Positions 7,347-16,633 of a stretch of DNA of 64,000 nt are shown here, piece by piece. Below the pieces are notes generated by a model. That model had not been told where the DNA came from, made no database searches, and worked only from the letters and a program-made list of their open reading frames with translations. The stretch is from Nocardia niwae NBRC 108934 = DSM 45340 (GTDB lineage: Bacteria > Actinomycetota > Actinomycetes > Mycobacteriales > Mycobacteriaceae), in the NCBI RefSeq assembly GCF_001613465.1, contig NZ_BDCK01000021.1:108805-172804 (forward strand), given 5' to 3'. The position numbers and the translations under genes were made by a program. Position 1 is the stretch's first letter, and every line of letters begins with the position of its first letter.

Positions 7347-9560
7347 ATGACTGCTACCACCATTGCCCGCCAGTGCACCCTGTGTGAGGCGCATTGCGGA
7401 ATCCTCGTCACGGTCTCCGGTGATCAGGTGACGCGGATCGAGGGCAACCCGCAGGATGTGCTGTCGAAGGGGTACATCTGCCCGAAGGCGACGGCGATGG
7501 GCGGGTTGCATCATGACCCGGATCGGTTGCGGACGCCGGTGCGGCGGGTGGGTTCGTCGTTCGAGCCGATCGGCTGGGACGAGGCGTTCCGGGAGATCGG
7601 GCAACGGTTGCGGCAGGTGCGTCGCGAGCACGGAAACAGCGCGATCGGCATGTATCTGGGGAATCCGGCCGCGCACAGTTCGTCGGTGCTGTACGCGGTG
7701 CTGCTGCGGTCGGTTCTGTTGACGCGGAATTTCTTCTCGGCGTCCTCGATCGATCAGTTCCCGCAGGAGTTCGTCGCGTGGCGGATGTTCGGTTCGAATG
7801 TGCTGATGCCGGTGACCGACATCGATCGGACCGAGCGCCTGGTGATTCTGGGGGCGAATCCCGCGGTGTCGAACGGGTCGGTGACCACCATGCCGAATGC
7901 GAAGCAGCGGATTCGGGATGTGCGGCGGCGCGGTGGGAAGGTCGTGGTGATCGATCCGCGGCGGACCGAGACGGCGCGGCTGGCCGATCAGCACGTCGCG
8001 GTCGCGCCGGGCGGGGATGTGTATCTGCTGCTGGCGATGTTGCATGTGCTGGTGGCCGAGGATCTGTGTGACGCGAAGGCGATTCGCGCGTCGAGCACCG
8101 GCTGGGAGCAGTTGCGTGCGCTGGTGGCCGAGGCGTCTCCGGAGCTGATGGCGCAGTACGCGGGGGTGGAAGCGGAGACGATTCGCGGGCTCGCGCGTGA
8201 GCATGCGGCGGCGTCCTCGGCGGTGCTGTACGCGCGGATCGGGGTGTGTCAGCAGGTGACGGGCACGTTGACGCATTGGTTGGTGAACACGATCAACGCG
8301 GTGACGGGCAATCTGGACCGGGCGGGTGGTCAGATGTTCGCGACGCCGCCGATCGATGCGGCGCGGTATGCGAAGTATCTGCCGGTGGGTTATGGGGCGT
8401 GGACGGATAGTTCCGGGACCTACAAGTCGTTCCGTTCGGAGTTGCCGGTGGCGGCGCTGGCGGAGGAGATGGTGACCGAGGGGCCGGGCCGGATCCGGGC
8501 GATGATCACGTATGCGGGCAATCCGGTGTTGTCGACGCCGCAGCGGGGCCGGTTGGGGGCGGCGCTGGATTCGCTGGATTTCTATGTGGCCGTGGACATG
8601 TACATCACGGAGACGACGCGGCACGCGGATATCATTCTGCCGCCGATCTCGCCGTTGGAGCGGGAGGACGTCAACATCCTGTTCCCGATGTTCAGTGTGC
8701 GCAACAATCTGCGTTTCGACGCGCGGGTGTTCGAGCCGCCTGCCGGCGGGCTGGAGGATTGGCAGATCATGGCGCGGCTGGTCACGGAGGTGGTGCCGTT
8801 GCCTGCGCGCCGGTTCACCGCCCGGGTGCTGAACGGGTTGTTCGATCGGGTGAGTCCGGTGCGGATCGCTTCGCTCGGGGTGGCGGCGGGGCCGTACGGG
8901 GTGTTGCGGCGAGGGCGTAAAGGTTTGACCGTGGGGAAGGCGCGTGCGGCGGAGGGCGGGATCGATCTGGGGCCGTTGCGGCCGAGGTTGCGGTCGTTGC
9001 TCGGGACGAAGGATCGGAAGGTGCATTTGGCGCCGGAGGATTTCGTGGCTGCGGCGCGTGAGGTGCTCGCGGAGGCGCGGGAGGGCAAGGCGGTGACCGC
9101 GCCGGCCGAGGGGTACGACTTGAAGTTGATCGGTCGCCGTCATCTGCGCAGCAACAATTCGTGGTTGCACAATGTGCCGTCGATGGTGAAGGGGCGGGAT
9201 CGGTGCACGGCGCTGATGCATCCGGAGGATGCCGCGGCGCGCGGGTTGGGTGACGGTGAGCCGGTGACGGTGCGTTCGCGGACGGGGTCGATCGTGGTGC
9301 CGTTGGAGGTGAGTGACGATATCCGGGTGGGGACGGTGGCGATTCCGCACGGGTGGGGGCATCAGGAGCCGGGTGTGGGGTGGACGGTGGCGGCGTCGCT
9401 GCCTGGTGCGAATGTGAATCTGCTGCATGATCCGGCGTTGACGGACACGTTCTCGGGGACGGCGGCGGTGAACAATACCTGGGTGACGGTGACGCGGGCG
9501 TCGGTCGATTCCGGGGGGCGCGTCGTCGTGGGTGAGCGGGAGCCCGCTCCGACGGTGTGA
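7347..9560 (+). CDS. Molybdopterin-dependent oxidoreductase (formate dehydrogenase/nitrate reductase-like)
   Basis: This 737-residue protein of the bis-MGD (DMSO reductase) superfamily binds one [4Fe-4S] cluster through Cys10, Cys13, Cys17 and Cys45, the C-x2-C-x3-C-x27-C spacing of formate dehydrogenase-like enzymes. GANPAVSNGS, IDPRRTETA and MITYAGNPV are cofactor-binding stretches, and residues from about 600 form the C-terminal molydopterin dinucleotide-binding domain. No Tat signal or partner subunit is seen, so a soluble cytoplasmic enzyme is likely. The electron donor is unknown. ATG 7347 is preferred to the overlapping TTG at 7344 because AGAAGG lies about 10 nt upstream. It converges on a related gene at 9694-11933. 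Confidence 0.85.
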   Translation: MTATTIARQCTLCEAHCGILVTVSGDQVTRIEGNPQDVLSKGYICPKATAMGGLHHDPDRLRTPVRRVGSSFEPIGWDEAFREIGQRLRQVRREHGNSAIGMYLGNPAAHSSSVLYAVLLRSVLLTRNFFSASSIDQFPQEFVAWRMFGSNVLMPVTDIDRTERLVILGANPAVSNGSVTTMPNAKQRIRDVRRRGGKVVVIDPRRTETARLADQHVAVAPGGDVYLLLAMLHVLVAEDLCDAKAIRASSTGWEQLRALVAEASPELMAQYAGVEAETIRGLAREHAAASSAVLYARIGVCQQVTGTLTHWLVNTINAVTGNLDRAGGQMFATPPIDAARYAKYLPVGYGAWTDSSGTYKSFRSELPVAALAEEMVTEGPGRIRAMITYAGNPVLSTPQRGRLGAALDSLDFYVAVDMYITETTRHADIILPPISPLEREDVNILFPMFSVRNNLRFDARVFEPPAGGLEDWQIMARLVTEVVPLPARRFTARVLNGLFDRVSPVRIASLGVAAGPYGVLRRGRKGLTVGKARAAEGGIDLGPLRPRLRSLLGTKDRKVHLAPEDFVAAAREVLAEAREGKAVTAPAEGYDLKLIGRRHLRSNNSWLHNVPSMVKGRDRCTALMHPEDAAARGLGDGEPVTVRSRTGSIVVPLEVSDDIRVGTVAIPHGWGHQEPGVGWTVAASLPGANVNLLHDPALTDTFSGTAAVNNTWVTVTRASVDSGGRVVVGEREPAPTV

Positions 9561-9585
9561 GTGAGGTGGGTCGTGTAGGGATTAC

Positions 9586-9604
9586 GGCCGAAGCTGTTTC
9601 GGCC
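9586..9604. terminator. Hairpin between convergent oxidoreductase genes
   Basis: GGCCGAA and TTCGGCC form a 7-bp stem with a 5-nt loop, 26 nt after the stop of the rightward gene. There is no T-run, as usual in high-GC actinobacteria. The sequence TTCGGCCGACGCTG then repeats at 9598-9611 and 9613-9626. Confidence 0.5.
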
Positions 9605-9693
9605 GACGCTGCTTCGGCCGACGCTGGATTCGGTGTCCGAGGTGAGCGGCAGCGCGTGGCGGAGGTTGCCGCTCGGTTCGGTGAGTAGCGGGG

Positions 9694-11933
9694 TCAGGCG
9701 GGTTCGATGCGGGCGGGGACGTGTTTGTGCCAGGGGGTGCCTGCGATGGCGTCGCGCCAGGTGAGGTCGGTGAGTTCGTTGGCGGCGACGCCGGTGCGGT
9801 GGGTGCCGTTGGCGGTGGGTAGGTCGAGGCCGAGGCCGTTGGGCAGGGAGGCGTGGCCGGGTTGCATGCGGTCGTTGGTTTCCACGGTGGCGATGGCGCT
9901 GCCGCGGCGGGTGGTGATGCGGGCTCGGTCGCCGGTGGTGAGGCCGAGGCGGGCGGCGTCGTCGGGGTTGAGGCGTAGTGCGCCGTGGGGGTCGCGGCGT
10001 CGCCAGGTGTCGTCGCGGAAGATGGTGTTGGCGGTGAAGGCGCGGCGCTCCCCCGCTGCGAGCACGAAGGGGAATTCGGCGGTGGTGTGGGTGGCTGGTG
10101 TGGTGGTGAGTTCGCGCAGGGCGTGCAGGAGTTGCGGGATGGCCAGGGGGATGCGTTTGTCGGGGTGTGGGAGGTAATTCCAGGCGTCGTCGTAGTCGTC
10201 GAGGGTGAAGGTGACTCCGGAGCGGCTGGTGAGGATGGCGTCGAACAGTGCGTCGGCGTTGCGGTGTCCGGCGCGGCGCATGGCGGCCGGGTAGACCTTG
10301 GCGACGCGGTGGGCCAGTGCCCAGAGGACGGCTGCGGAGCGGGCGCCGTGGGGCAGGGTGGGGCCGAGGGTTTCGTAGAGCAGGTAGGGGGCGAGGCCGC
10401 CGAGGGTTTTGTCGGTGGCCAGCATGGCGGCGAAAATCCAGGCGTAGGGGCGTCGTCCGAGTTTCGCGGCGGCGCGCAGCAGGGCGAGTTTGCCGCGGCT
10501 GACGGCGCGTAGTTCGCGCAGCAGGCGGGCGTAGATCTCGGGTTCGGGCAGGGTGCCGGGGAGCGGGTCGAGGAGGGGGCGCGCAGGTGGAAGGTGTTGT
10601 GCGGGAATTCGAGGTTGAAGAAGGTGGCTTCCCATTTCTCGAATTGGCTGGCGGCGGGTAGGACGTAGTCGGCGTGGCGTGCGGTTTCGGTGAGGGCGAT
10701 GTCGATGACGACGACGAGGTCGAGGGCGTGCAGTGCGTCGCGGAATGCGGTCGAGTCGGCCAGGGAGTGGGCGGGGTTGGCGGATTCGATGATCATCGCG
10801 CGGAAGCGGTCGGGGTGGTCGGTGTTGATTTCTTCGGCGATGGCGTTGCAGGGCAGCATGCCGCCGAGCAGGGGTGCGCCGGTGACGGGGCTGCGTTTGA
10901 TCTCGCGGCGGTAGCCGGCCAGCGGCGCCATCCATGAATGGGGTTGCATGGCGCCTGGTTTGGCGAAGTTGCCGGTGAGCAGCCACAGCAGTTTGTTCAG
11001 GTAGGAGATGAGGGTGCTGTTGGGGCTCTGCTGGACGCCGAGGTCTTCGTAGGTGGCGACGCTGCGGGCGGTGGCGATGCGGTGGGCGGTGGTGCGCAGG
11101 AGGTTTTCGGGGACGCCGCAGATGTCGGCGTAGGCGGGGATGTCGATGTGTGCGAGGTCGGTGGCGACGGTGTCGGATCCGGTGGTGTGTTCGGTGAGGA
11201 AGGTGTGGTCGAGCAGATCGTCTCGGACGAGGATGGCGAGTAGGGCGGCCAGGCACCAGGCGTCGGTGCCGGGGCGTACTTGTAGGTGGATGTCGGCGAG
11301 GTCGGCGGTTTCGGTGCGGACCGGGTCGATGACGATCATGGTGCGGGCGGGGTCTTTGGCGATCTGTTGCAGGACGGTGCGGGCGCGGGGGACGCCGTGG
11401 GATTGCCAGGGGTTCTTGCCGAGGAAGATCGAGACTTCGGCGTGTTCGAAGTCGCCGGTGGTGTGGCCGCCGGTGAGGTGGGCGTCGACCCATCCTTCGC
11501 CGGTCTTCTCTTGGGCCAGGGCGCTGGAGCGGTAGCGGCTGCCGAGGGCGCGGCGCAGGGCGGTGCTGTAGGCGCCGCCGAGGTGGTTGCCCTGTCCCCC
11601 GCCGCCGTAGTAGAAGATTTTGTCGCCGCCGTGGGTGCGCTGGATGTCGGTGAGGCGGGCGGCGACTTCGGAAATGGCTGTGTGCCAGTCGATTTCGGTG
11701 AAGGTTCCGTCCGGTTCGCGGCGCAGTGGGGTGGTGAGCCTGGTGGCGCCGTTCTGGTAGTGGTCCAGGCGCAGCGCTTTGTTGCAGGTGTAGCCGGCGG
11801 AGGCGACGTGGTCTTTGTCGCCGCGGATCTTGGCGAAGCGGCGGTCTTCGAGCTGGATGAGCAGTCCGCAGTTGTTCTCGCACAGGATGCAGGCGGTTTT
11901 GTGCCACGCTTCGGTGGCTGTGGGGGTGGTCAT
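9694..11933 (-). pseudogene. Second molybdopterin oxidoreductase, broken by a 1-nt frameshift
   Basis: Two overlapping minus-strand frames together encode one roughly 746-residue bis-MGD oxidoreductase. The N-terminal part has the [4Fe-4S] cysteines Cys15, Cys18, Cys22 and Cys50 and runs normally to about residue 451 (FHLRAP). The protein then resumes in the other frame as LLDPLPGTLPEPEIYARLL and is intact to its stop at 9694. The break lies at a run of five G on the plus strand (10575-10579), where six would restore the frame. Both halves look well conserved, so either the lesion is very recent or it is a sequencing or assembly error. The ATG overlaps the stop of the upstream enoyl-CoA hydratase by 4 bp. 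Confidence 0.75.
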
Positions 11934-12901
11934 CGGCTCACCTGGTCGACGCGGGTGCCGTCCAGCCAGGGTTGGGGGTCGGCGAGGAAGGGGGTGTCGG
12001 CGAGGCGGTCGAGGTCGTGGAAGAAGGCTTTGGTGGTGCGTGCGGCCGCGGCGGTGGTGCCGACGGAGACGAATCCGGCTTGTTCGGCGTCCAGGCCGCG
12101 GGAGAGGGTTTTGTCGGGTCCGAAGTAGATGGCGCGTTTGAGTTCGGCGACGACGACCGGGTTGCGGGCGGCCAGGCGCGCGGCGGTGGCCTGGGTGTGG
12201 GTGAGGAGGTCGGTGTCGGGTAGCAGGCGGTGGACCAGGCCGAGGTGCAGTGCTTCGCGGGCGGTGAACGGTGTGCCTTCGAGGGTGATCTCGATGGCTT
12301 TGGCGGCGCCGAGCAGGCGGGTGAGGCGTTGGGTGGCGCCGCCGCCGGGGATGAGGTTGGCGAGGGTCTCGATCTGGCCGAGGCGTACGTGGTCTGCGTC
12401 GGCGGCGTAGCGCAGGTCGCAGGCGAGGGCGATTTCGTGGCCGCCGCCGAGGGCGGGTCCGTTGATGGCGGCGAGGTAGGCGACGCCGGAGCGGTTCATC
12501 CGCAGGGTGGTGCGTTTCCAGCGGTGGCCCCAGACCAGGCCGGCGCCGAGGCCGCCGCCGTGGCGTTCGACCAGGTCGGTGGCGCCGGGCACGCGCAGTG
12601 CGGCCGCGGCGGCGCGCAGGAACGGGGCTGCGGCGCGGGCGGGGACGAAGGGGTGGGGGCGTTCGATCATGCCGCTGAGGGCGGCGGGGTCGGCGTGGGT
12701 GAGGAAGCGGCCGGGCAGGCCTCCGGTGAGCACGACGGCGCCGATGGTGTCGTCGGTGTCGACCGCGGCGGTGAGGGTGTCGAGGTCGCGGACGACGGCG
12801 GGGGTGACGAAGTTCAGGGGTGGTGCGACGACGCGGGCGGTCAGGACGCGTCCGGTGTGTTCGAGTTCGATGGTTGGCAGGTGTAGATCGGCGGCGGGCA
12901 T
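11930..12901 (-). CDS. Enoyl-CoA hydratase/isomerase (crotonase) family protein
   Basis: The protein has 323 residues. The crotonase core is seen in INGPALGGGHEIALACDLR (oxyanion-hole region, about residues 145-163), IPGGGATQRLTRLLG in the trimerisation region, and a C-terminal helix. Family members hydrate or isomerise acyl-CoA thioesters. An extra roughly 25-residue stretch before the core (SGMIERPHPFVPARAAAPFL) is longer than in plain hydratases, so the substrate may be unusual. The stop overlaps the ATG of the oxidoreductase (ATGA), indicating one operon. An operator-like site lies about 90 bp upstream. Confidence 0.8.
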   Translation of the reverse strand: MPAADLHLPTIELEHTGRVLTARVVAPPLNFVTPAVVRDLDTLTAAVDTDDTIGAVVLTGGLPGRFLTHADPAALSGMIERPHPFVPARAAAPFLRAAAAALRVPGATDLVERHGGGLGAGLVWGHRWKRTTLRMNRSGVAYLAAINGPALGGGHEIALACDLRYAADADHVRLGQIETLANLIPGGGATQRLTRLLGAAKAIEITLEGTPFTAREALHLGLVHRLLPDTDLLTHTQATAARLAARNPVVVAELKRAIYFGPDKTLSRGLDAEQAGFVSVGTTAAAARTTKAFFHDLDRLADTPFLADPQPWLDGTRVDQVSR

Positions 12902-12992
12902 CGGTGGCTCCTTCGGTGCGCGTATCAGCGGTCGGAAGGCGAGACTGTGTCCGCGCGAGGGTGATTCGGGGGTGGCGCGGCCCTGTTCGCGA

Positions 12993-13010
12993 CTATGGCA
13001 TTCACCATAG
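12993..13010. promoter_or_regulatory. Putative TetR operator, site 1
   Basis: CTATGGCATTCACCATAG has perfect arms CTATGG and CCATAG around six bases, upstream of the enoyl-CoA hydratase/oxidoreductase operon. It nearly matches the site at 13671-13688 upstream of the adjacent tetR. Confidence 0.65.
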
Positions 13011-13049
13011 TGGGTGTGTCAAGGGCTGAGCGGTCGTGCGATGGGCGGT

Positions 13050-13661
13050 TCAGCGCGCGGCGGGCATCAGCTCGTGCAGTGTGGCGACGGCGTCGTCGAG
13101 CGGGGTGATGTCGCGGTGGACGCGGCACAGTGCGATGGCGCCCTCGAAGGCGGCGACCGTCAGGGTGGCCAGGCGGTCGGCGCGGTCGGCGGGCATGTCG
13201 TGGCGGGTCAGCATTCCGGCGAGGGCCTGCTGCCAGCGGTGGAAGATCTCCCCGGCGATGCGGGCGAACTCCGGGGCGTCGTCGTTGGTTTCCACGGCGA
13301 CCGCGAAGATCGGGCAGCCGGCCCGGAAGTCGCTGTCGAGCAGGGTGCGCCGCCACATCGCGGCGAAGCGGTCCAGTGCGGCGGCGGGTTCGTCGGTGCT
13401 GGTCAGGCGTTCGATGAAGGCCGACATCAGTTCGCCGGCCGTGCCGAGGGCGTCGGTGATCAGCTCGGTGCGTCCGCCGGGAAAGTGGTGATACACCGAG
13501 CCGCGTGGCGCGCCGGTGGCGGCCAGGACCCGGTCGACACTGGTGGCGCTGGCGCCGTGGACGCGCAGCGAGTCGATCGCGCCGTCGATCATGCGCTGGC
13601 GCGCTTCGCCCCTGGGGGGACGTGGGGCGTGGGCGCTGCGGGATCGACGTGTGGTTGCCAT
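13050..13661 (-). CDS. TetR-family transcriptional regulator
   Basis: This 203-residue protein has an N-terminal helix-turn-helix: ATSVDRVLAATG at about residues 39-50, followed by GSVYHHFPGG at about 54-63. Its ligand domain has an internal GCPIFAVAVET stretch, as in LmrA/YxaF-like TetR proteins. Near-identical palindromes lie before its own start and before the enoyl-CoA hydratase operon on the same strand, so it probably represses itself and that operon. The inducer may be an acyl-CoA or a related hydrophobic substrate. Confidence 0.85.
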   Translation of the reverse strand: MATTRRSRSAHAPRPPRGEARQRMIDGAIDSLRVHGASATSVDRVLAATGAPRGSVYHHFPGGRTELITDALGTAGELMSAFIERLTSTDEPAAALDRFAAMWRRTLLDSDFRAGCPIFAVAVETNDDAPEFARIAGEIFHRWQQALAGMLTRHDMPADRADRLATLTVAAFEGAIALCRVHRDITPLDDAVATLHELMPAAR

Positions 13662-13670
13662 ACCGCCATG

Positions 13671-13688
13671 CTATGGCGTCCACCATAA
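13671..13688. promoter_or_regulatory. Putative TetR operator, site 2
   Basis: CTATGGCGTCCACCATAA contains TATGG-N6-CCATA and ends 9 bp upstream of the tetR start on the minus strand. It differs from site 1 at two internal positions and the last base, consistent with autoregulation. Confidence 0.65.
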
Positions 13689-13736
13689 AAGTGTCGTCGC
13701 GGACCGGTGTGGCCGGTCCGCGACGACGGGCGGCGC

Positions 13737-14639
13737 TCACGCGGTGGGCTTGTGCACCCGGTTGCCGTGGAATTCCAGCAGCGCCGCGAGGGTCTGCTCG
13801 GGCGCTTCCAGTTGCGGATAGTGGCCGATGCGTGGCAGTTCCACCACGTCGGGGGCCGGGATCAGCTCGCGATAGCGACGCGCCATGTGGCCGCCGGAGA
13901 CCGGGTCGGTGACGCCGTCGACGAACCGGATCGGGACCTGGGCCTGCTGCAGCGCGCCCACCCAGCGCTGCCGCTGCTTGCGGCGCTCGGCCAGATAGCT
14001 GATCAGTTTGTGGCCGTTGCGTTTACCGTGCTTGCTGCACCACAGCAGCCAGAACTGGTGCAGTTCGACGTCGGTGGGTTTGGTGTCGGGCCCGAACACG
14101 GTGGACAGGCTGCGGTGGAAGGTGCGTTCGGTGCCCAGGACGCCGACGAGCGGTCCGAGGGGGCCGGCCAGCAGTCGCTGCACCGGGCGCGCTCGGTGCG
14201 CTTCGGGGAACAGGCCGCCGTTGAGCAGGAACACCGATTCGATCACCAGAGATTCGTCACCGGCGGTGCGGCGTTCGGCGTCGCGCGCCAGCAGTTCCTG
14301 GGCGACGGTGTCGCCGTAGTCGTGGGCCAGGATGTGGTATCGGCCGATGCCGTGTTCGCGCAGCAGGTTCTCGTGGATGTCGGCTTGGTCGGTGATGCGG
14401 TAGTCGTAGTTGCGGGGTTTGGCCGACCAGCCGAAACCGATCATGTCCGGGGCGATGACGCGGGCGAAACGTTCGCACAGGCCGGGCCAGATCCGATGCC
14501 AGTCCCAGGACGCGGTGGGAAATCCGTGGATGCACACCAGCGTCCCGTCGGCGCCTGCGCCTCCGTCGCGCCAGAAGATCTGGTGACCGCGATGAGTGTG
14601 GCGTCGTCCGTTCGCCCGCCAGGACGCGAACTCCTCCAT
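13737..14639 (-). CDS. Alpha/beta hydrolase with Asp nucleophile (epoxide hydrolase/dehalogenase-like)
   Basis: This 300-residue alpha/beta hydrolase has the oxyanion motif HGFPTASWDW at residues 38-47. The nucleophile elbow is AHDYGD, placing Asp107 where lipases have Ser; an Asp nucleophile is the mark of haloalkane dehalogenases and epoxide hydrolases. The acid is probably in VDGVTDPVSGG and the His in RIGHYPQLEAPEQ. An internal insert (about residues 130-200) would be the cap domain. The start at 14639 is supported by AAGGAGG 5 nt upstream; the frame itself extends further. No partner gene is obvious. Confidence 0.8.
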   Translation of the reverse strand: MEEFASWRANGRRHTHRGHQIFWRDGGAGADGTLVCIHGFPTASWDWHRIWPGLCERFARVIAPDMIGFGWSAKPRNYDYRITDQADIHENLLREHGIGRYHILAHDYGDTVAQELLARDAERRTAGDESLVIESVFLLNGGLFPEAHRARPVQRLLAGPLGPLVGVLGTERTFHRSLSTVFGPDTKPTDVELHQFWLLWCSKHGKRNGHKLISYLAERRKQRQRWVGALQQAQVPIRFVDGVTDPVSGGHMARRYRELIPAPDVVELPRIGHYPQLEAPEQTLAALLEFHGNRVHKPTA

Positions 14640-14766
14640 ATCTACCTCCTTGTCGTCGACAAGCATGGCGCGTGGGTGCGCCCGGGCACAGTAGTTCGGT
14701 GGACCGCGCACGTGTCATCTATCGCGCGGTCCATTTGCCGATCGTGCGCTCTGCGAGAATTCCACC

Positions 14767-16623
14767 GTGCATGTCGCGATCGGCTTGGTTGTTCTCGTCG
14801 CGTCGGCGGCCGCGTTGGCGGCGCTGGCGCGTCGGTTCGGTGTTTCCGAACCGCTGGTACTGACGGTGGGCGGGGTCGCGGCGTCGTATCTGCCGTTCGT
14901 GCCGGAGATCCACCTGGAGCCGGAGATCATTCTGCTCGGTTTCCTGCCTCCTTTGCTGTATACCGCCGCGATCCGCACGTCGCTGGTGGATTTCCGGGCG
15001 AATGTGCGCACGATCGCGTTGTTGTCGGTGGGGTTGGTGCTGTTCACGACGTTCGCGGTGGCGGTGGTGGTGTGGTGGCTGTTGCCGGTGCCGTTCGCGG
15101 TCGCGGTCGCGTTGGGTGCGGTGGTGGCTCCACCGGACGCGGTGGCGGCGACCGCGGTGGCGCGCCGGATCGGGATGCCACGGCGGATCGTGACGATCCT
15201 GGAGGACGAGTCGCTGTTCAACGACGCGACCGCGTTGGTGGCGTTGCGCACCGCGCTGGCCGCGACGGCGGGCACGGTGTCGGTGTGGGCGGCGGGAGCG
15301 GATTTCCTGTTGGCGGCCGGGGGCGGCGCGGCGGTCGGGGTGGTGGTGGCGTACCTGCTGGCGATGCTGCGGCGGCGGATCACCGATCCGGTGATGGACA
15401 CGACGCTGTCGTTCCTGGCGCCGTTCGCGGCGTATCTGCCCGCGGAGAGTATCCATGCTTCCGGGGTGATCGCGGTGGTGGTGTGCGGCATGATCCTCGG
15501 GCACAACGCGCCGGCTTGGCAGAGTGCCGCGTCGCGGATCGCCGAGCGCATCAATTGGCGCACGATCCAGTTCATTCTGGAGAGTGCGGTGTTCGTGCTG
15601 ATCGGGTTGCAGGTACGCGGGATCGTGGAGGGCGCCTGGCACAGCGACCTCGATCACGCCACTCTGGTGTGGTCGGCGCTGGCGGTGCTGGCTACGACGA
15701 TGCTGGCGCGCCCGATCTGGGTCTTCGGTTCCGCGTTGGCGTCGCGCAGTCTCGGCGGCGGTGAGGCGGTGCCGGTGCGTCAGCTGGTGGTGGTGTCGTG
15801 GGCGGGGATGCGGGGTGTGGTGACGTTGGCGGCGGTGTTGCTGCTGTCGCAGGACACGCCGCTGCTTGCTGTGCTGAAGCTGCTGGCGTTGGTGGTGGTG
15901 GCGGGGACGCTGCTGGTGCAGGGGACGTCGCTGCCGTGGCTGGTGCGGTGGCTGCGGTTGCGTGCGCCCAGTCGCGCCGAGGACGCGTTACAGAAGGCGA
16001 ATGTGTTGCAGCAGGCGACGGCGGCCGGTTTGGCGGCGCTCGAGCAGCAGGTCACGCCGGATACGCCGCCCGGGGTGGTGCAGACGTTGCGTGATCGCGT
16101 GTCGTGGAAGGCGAACGCGGCGTGGGAGCGGCTCGGGCGGGCGGAGTCCGAACAGGTGACCCCCACCGCGGAGTATCGGCGGCTGCGGTTGGCGATGTTG
16201 CGCGCCGAACGCGAAACGGTGTTGCGGGTGCGGGATTCGGGCACCGTCGACTACGAGATCCTGCAGCACGTGCTGGGGCAGTTGGATCTGGAGGAGTCGA
16301 TCATCGATCGTTTCGACGAGGCCGAGGAGGAACGCGTCGAGCCGCTGGCCGCGCCGGTGGCCGAGGAGGTGTGCGCGCATCTGCGGGACGCGCCGCTGGT
16401 GCGTGCGCACGCCGGGCCCGACGAATGCGCCGAGTGCGTCGCGGAGGGGTTGGCGTGGGTGCATCTGCGGATGTGCCTGTCGTGCGGGCATGTGGCCTGT
16501 TGCGACTCTTCGCCGGGCAATCACGCGACGAAGCATCACGGGGCCAGTGGTCATCCGGTGATGCGCAGTGTGGAGCCGGGCGAGGCGTGGCGCTGGTGCT
16601 ATGTCGATGAACTGCTCGGGTGA
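14767..16623 (+). CDS. CPA1-type Na+/H+ antiporter with C-terminal UBP zinc finger
   Basis: The protein has 618 residues. The first 400 or so form a cation:proton antiporter with about 12 membrane segments; GAVVAPPDAVAATAVARR is the ion-binding helix with its Asp, and LEDESLFNDATALV follows. A charged cytoplasmic region comes next. From about residue 535 a ZnF-UBP domain appears: CAHL, CAEC, CLSCGHVACC and several histidines. ZnF-UBP domains bind free C-terminal Gly-Gly tails in eukaryotes; in bacterial antiporters their ligand is unknown, and a regulatory role is inferred. The start is a GTG. Confidence 0.85.
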   Translation: MHVAIGLVVLVASAAALAALARRFGVSEPLVLTVGGVAASYLPFVPEIHLEPEIILLGFLPPLLYTAAIRTSLVDFRANVRTIALLSVGLVLFTTFAVAVVVWWLLPVPFAVAVALGAVVAPPDAVAATAVARRIGMPRRIVTILEDESLFNDATALVALRTALAATAGTVSVWAAGADFLLAAGGGAAVGVVVAYLLAMLRRRITDPVMDTTLSFLAPFAAYLPAESIHASGVIAVVVCGMILGHNAPAWQSAASRIAERINWRTIQFILESAVFVLIGLQVRGIVEGAWHSDLDHATLVWSALAVLATTMLARPIWVFGSALASRSLGGGEAVPVRQLVVVSWAGMRGVVTLAAVLLLSQDTPLLAVLKLLALVVVAGTLLVQGTSLPWLVRWLRLRAPSRAEDALQKANVLQQATAAGLAALEQQVTPDTPPGVVQTLRDRVSWKANAAWERLGRAESEQVTPTAEYRRLRLAMLRAERETVLRVRDSGTVDYEILQHVLGQLDLEESIIDRFDEAEEERVEPLAAPVAEEVCAHLRDAPLVRAHAGPDECAECVAEGLAWVHLRMCLSCGHVACCDSSPGNHATKHHGASGHPVMRSVEPGEAWRWCYVDELLG

Positions 16624-16633
16624 CGGTGGCGGG

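Noticed and set aside
6477..9428. 983-codon open frame on the minus strand
   Set aside because: It is antisense to the molybdopterin oxidoreductase; the translation is Arg/His/Pro-rich with no domain, as expected from GC-biased third positions.
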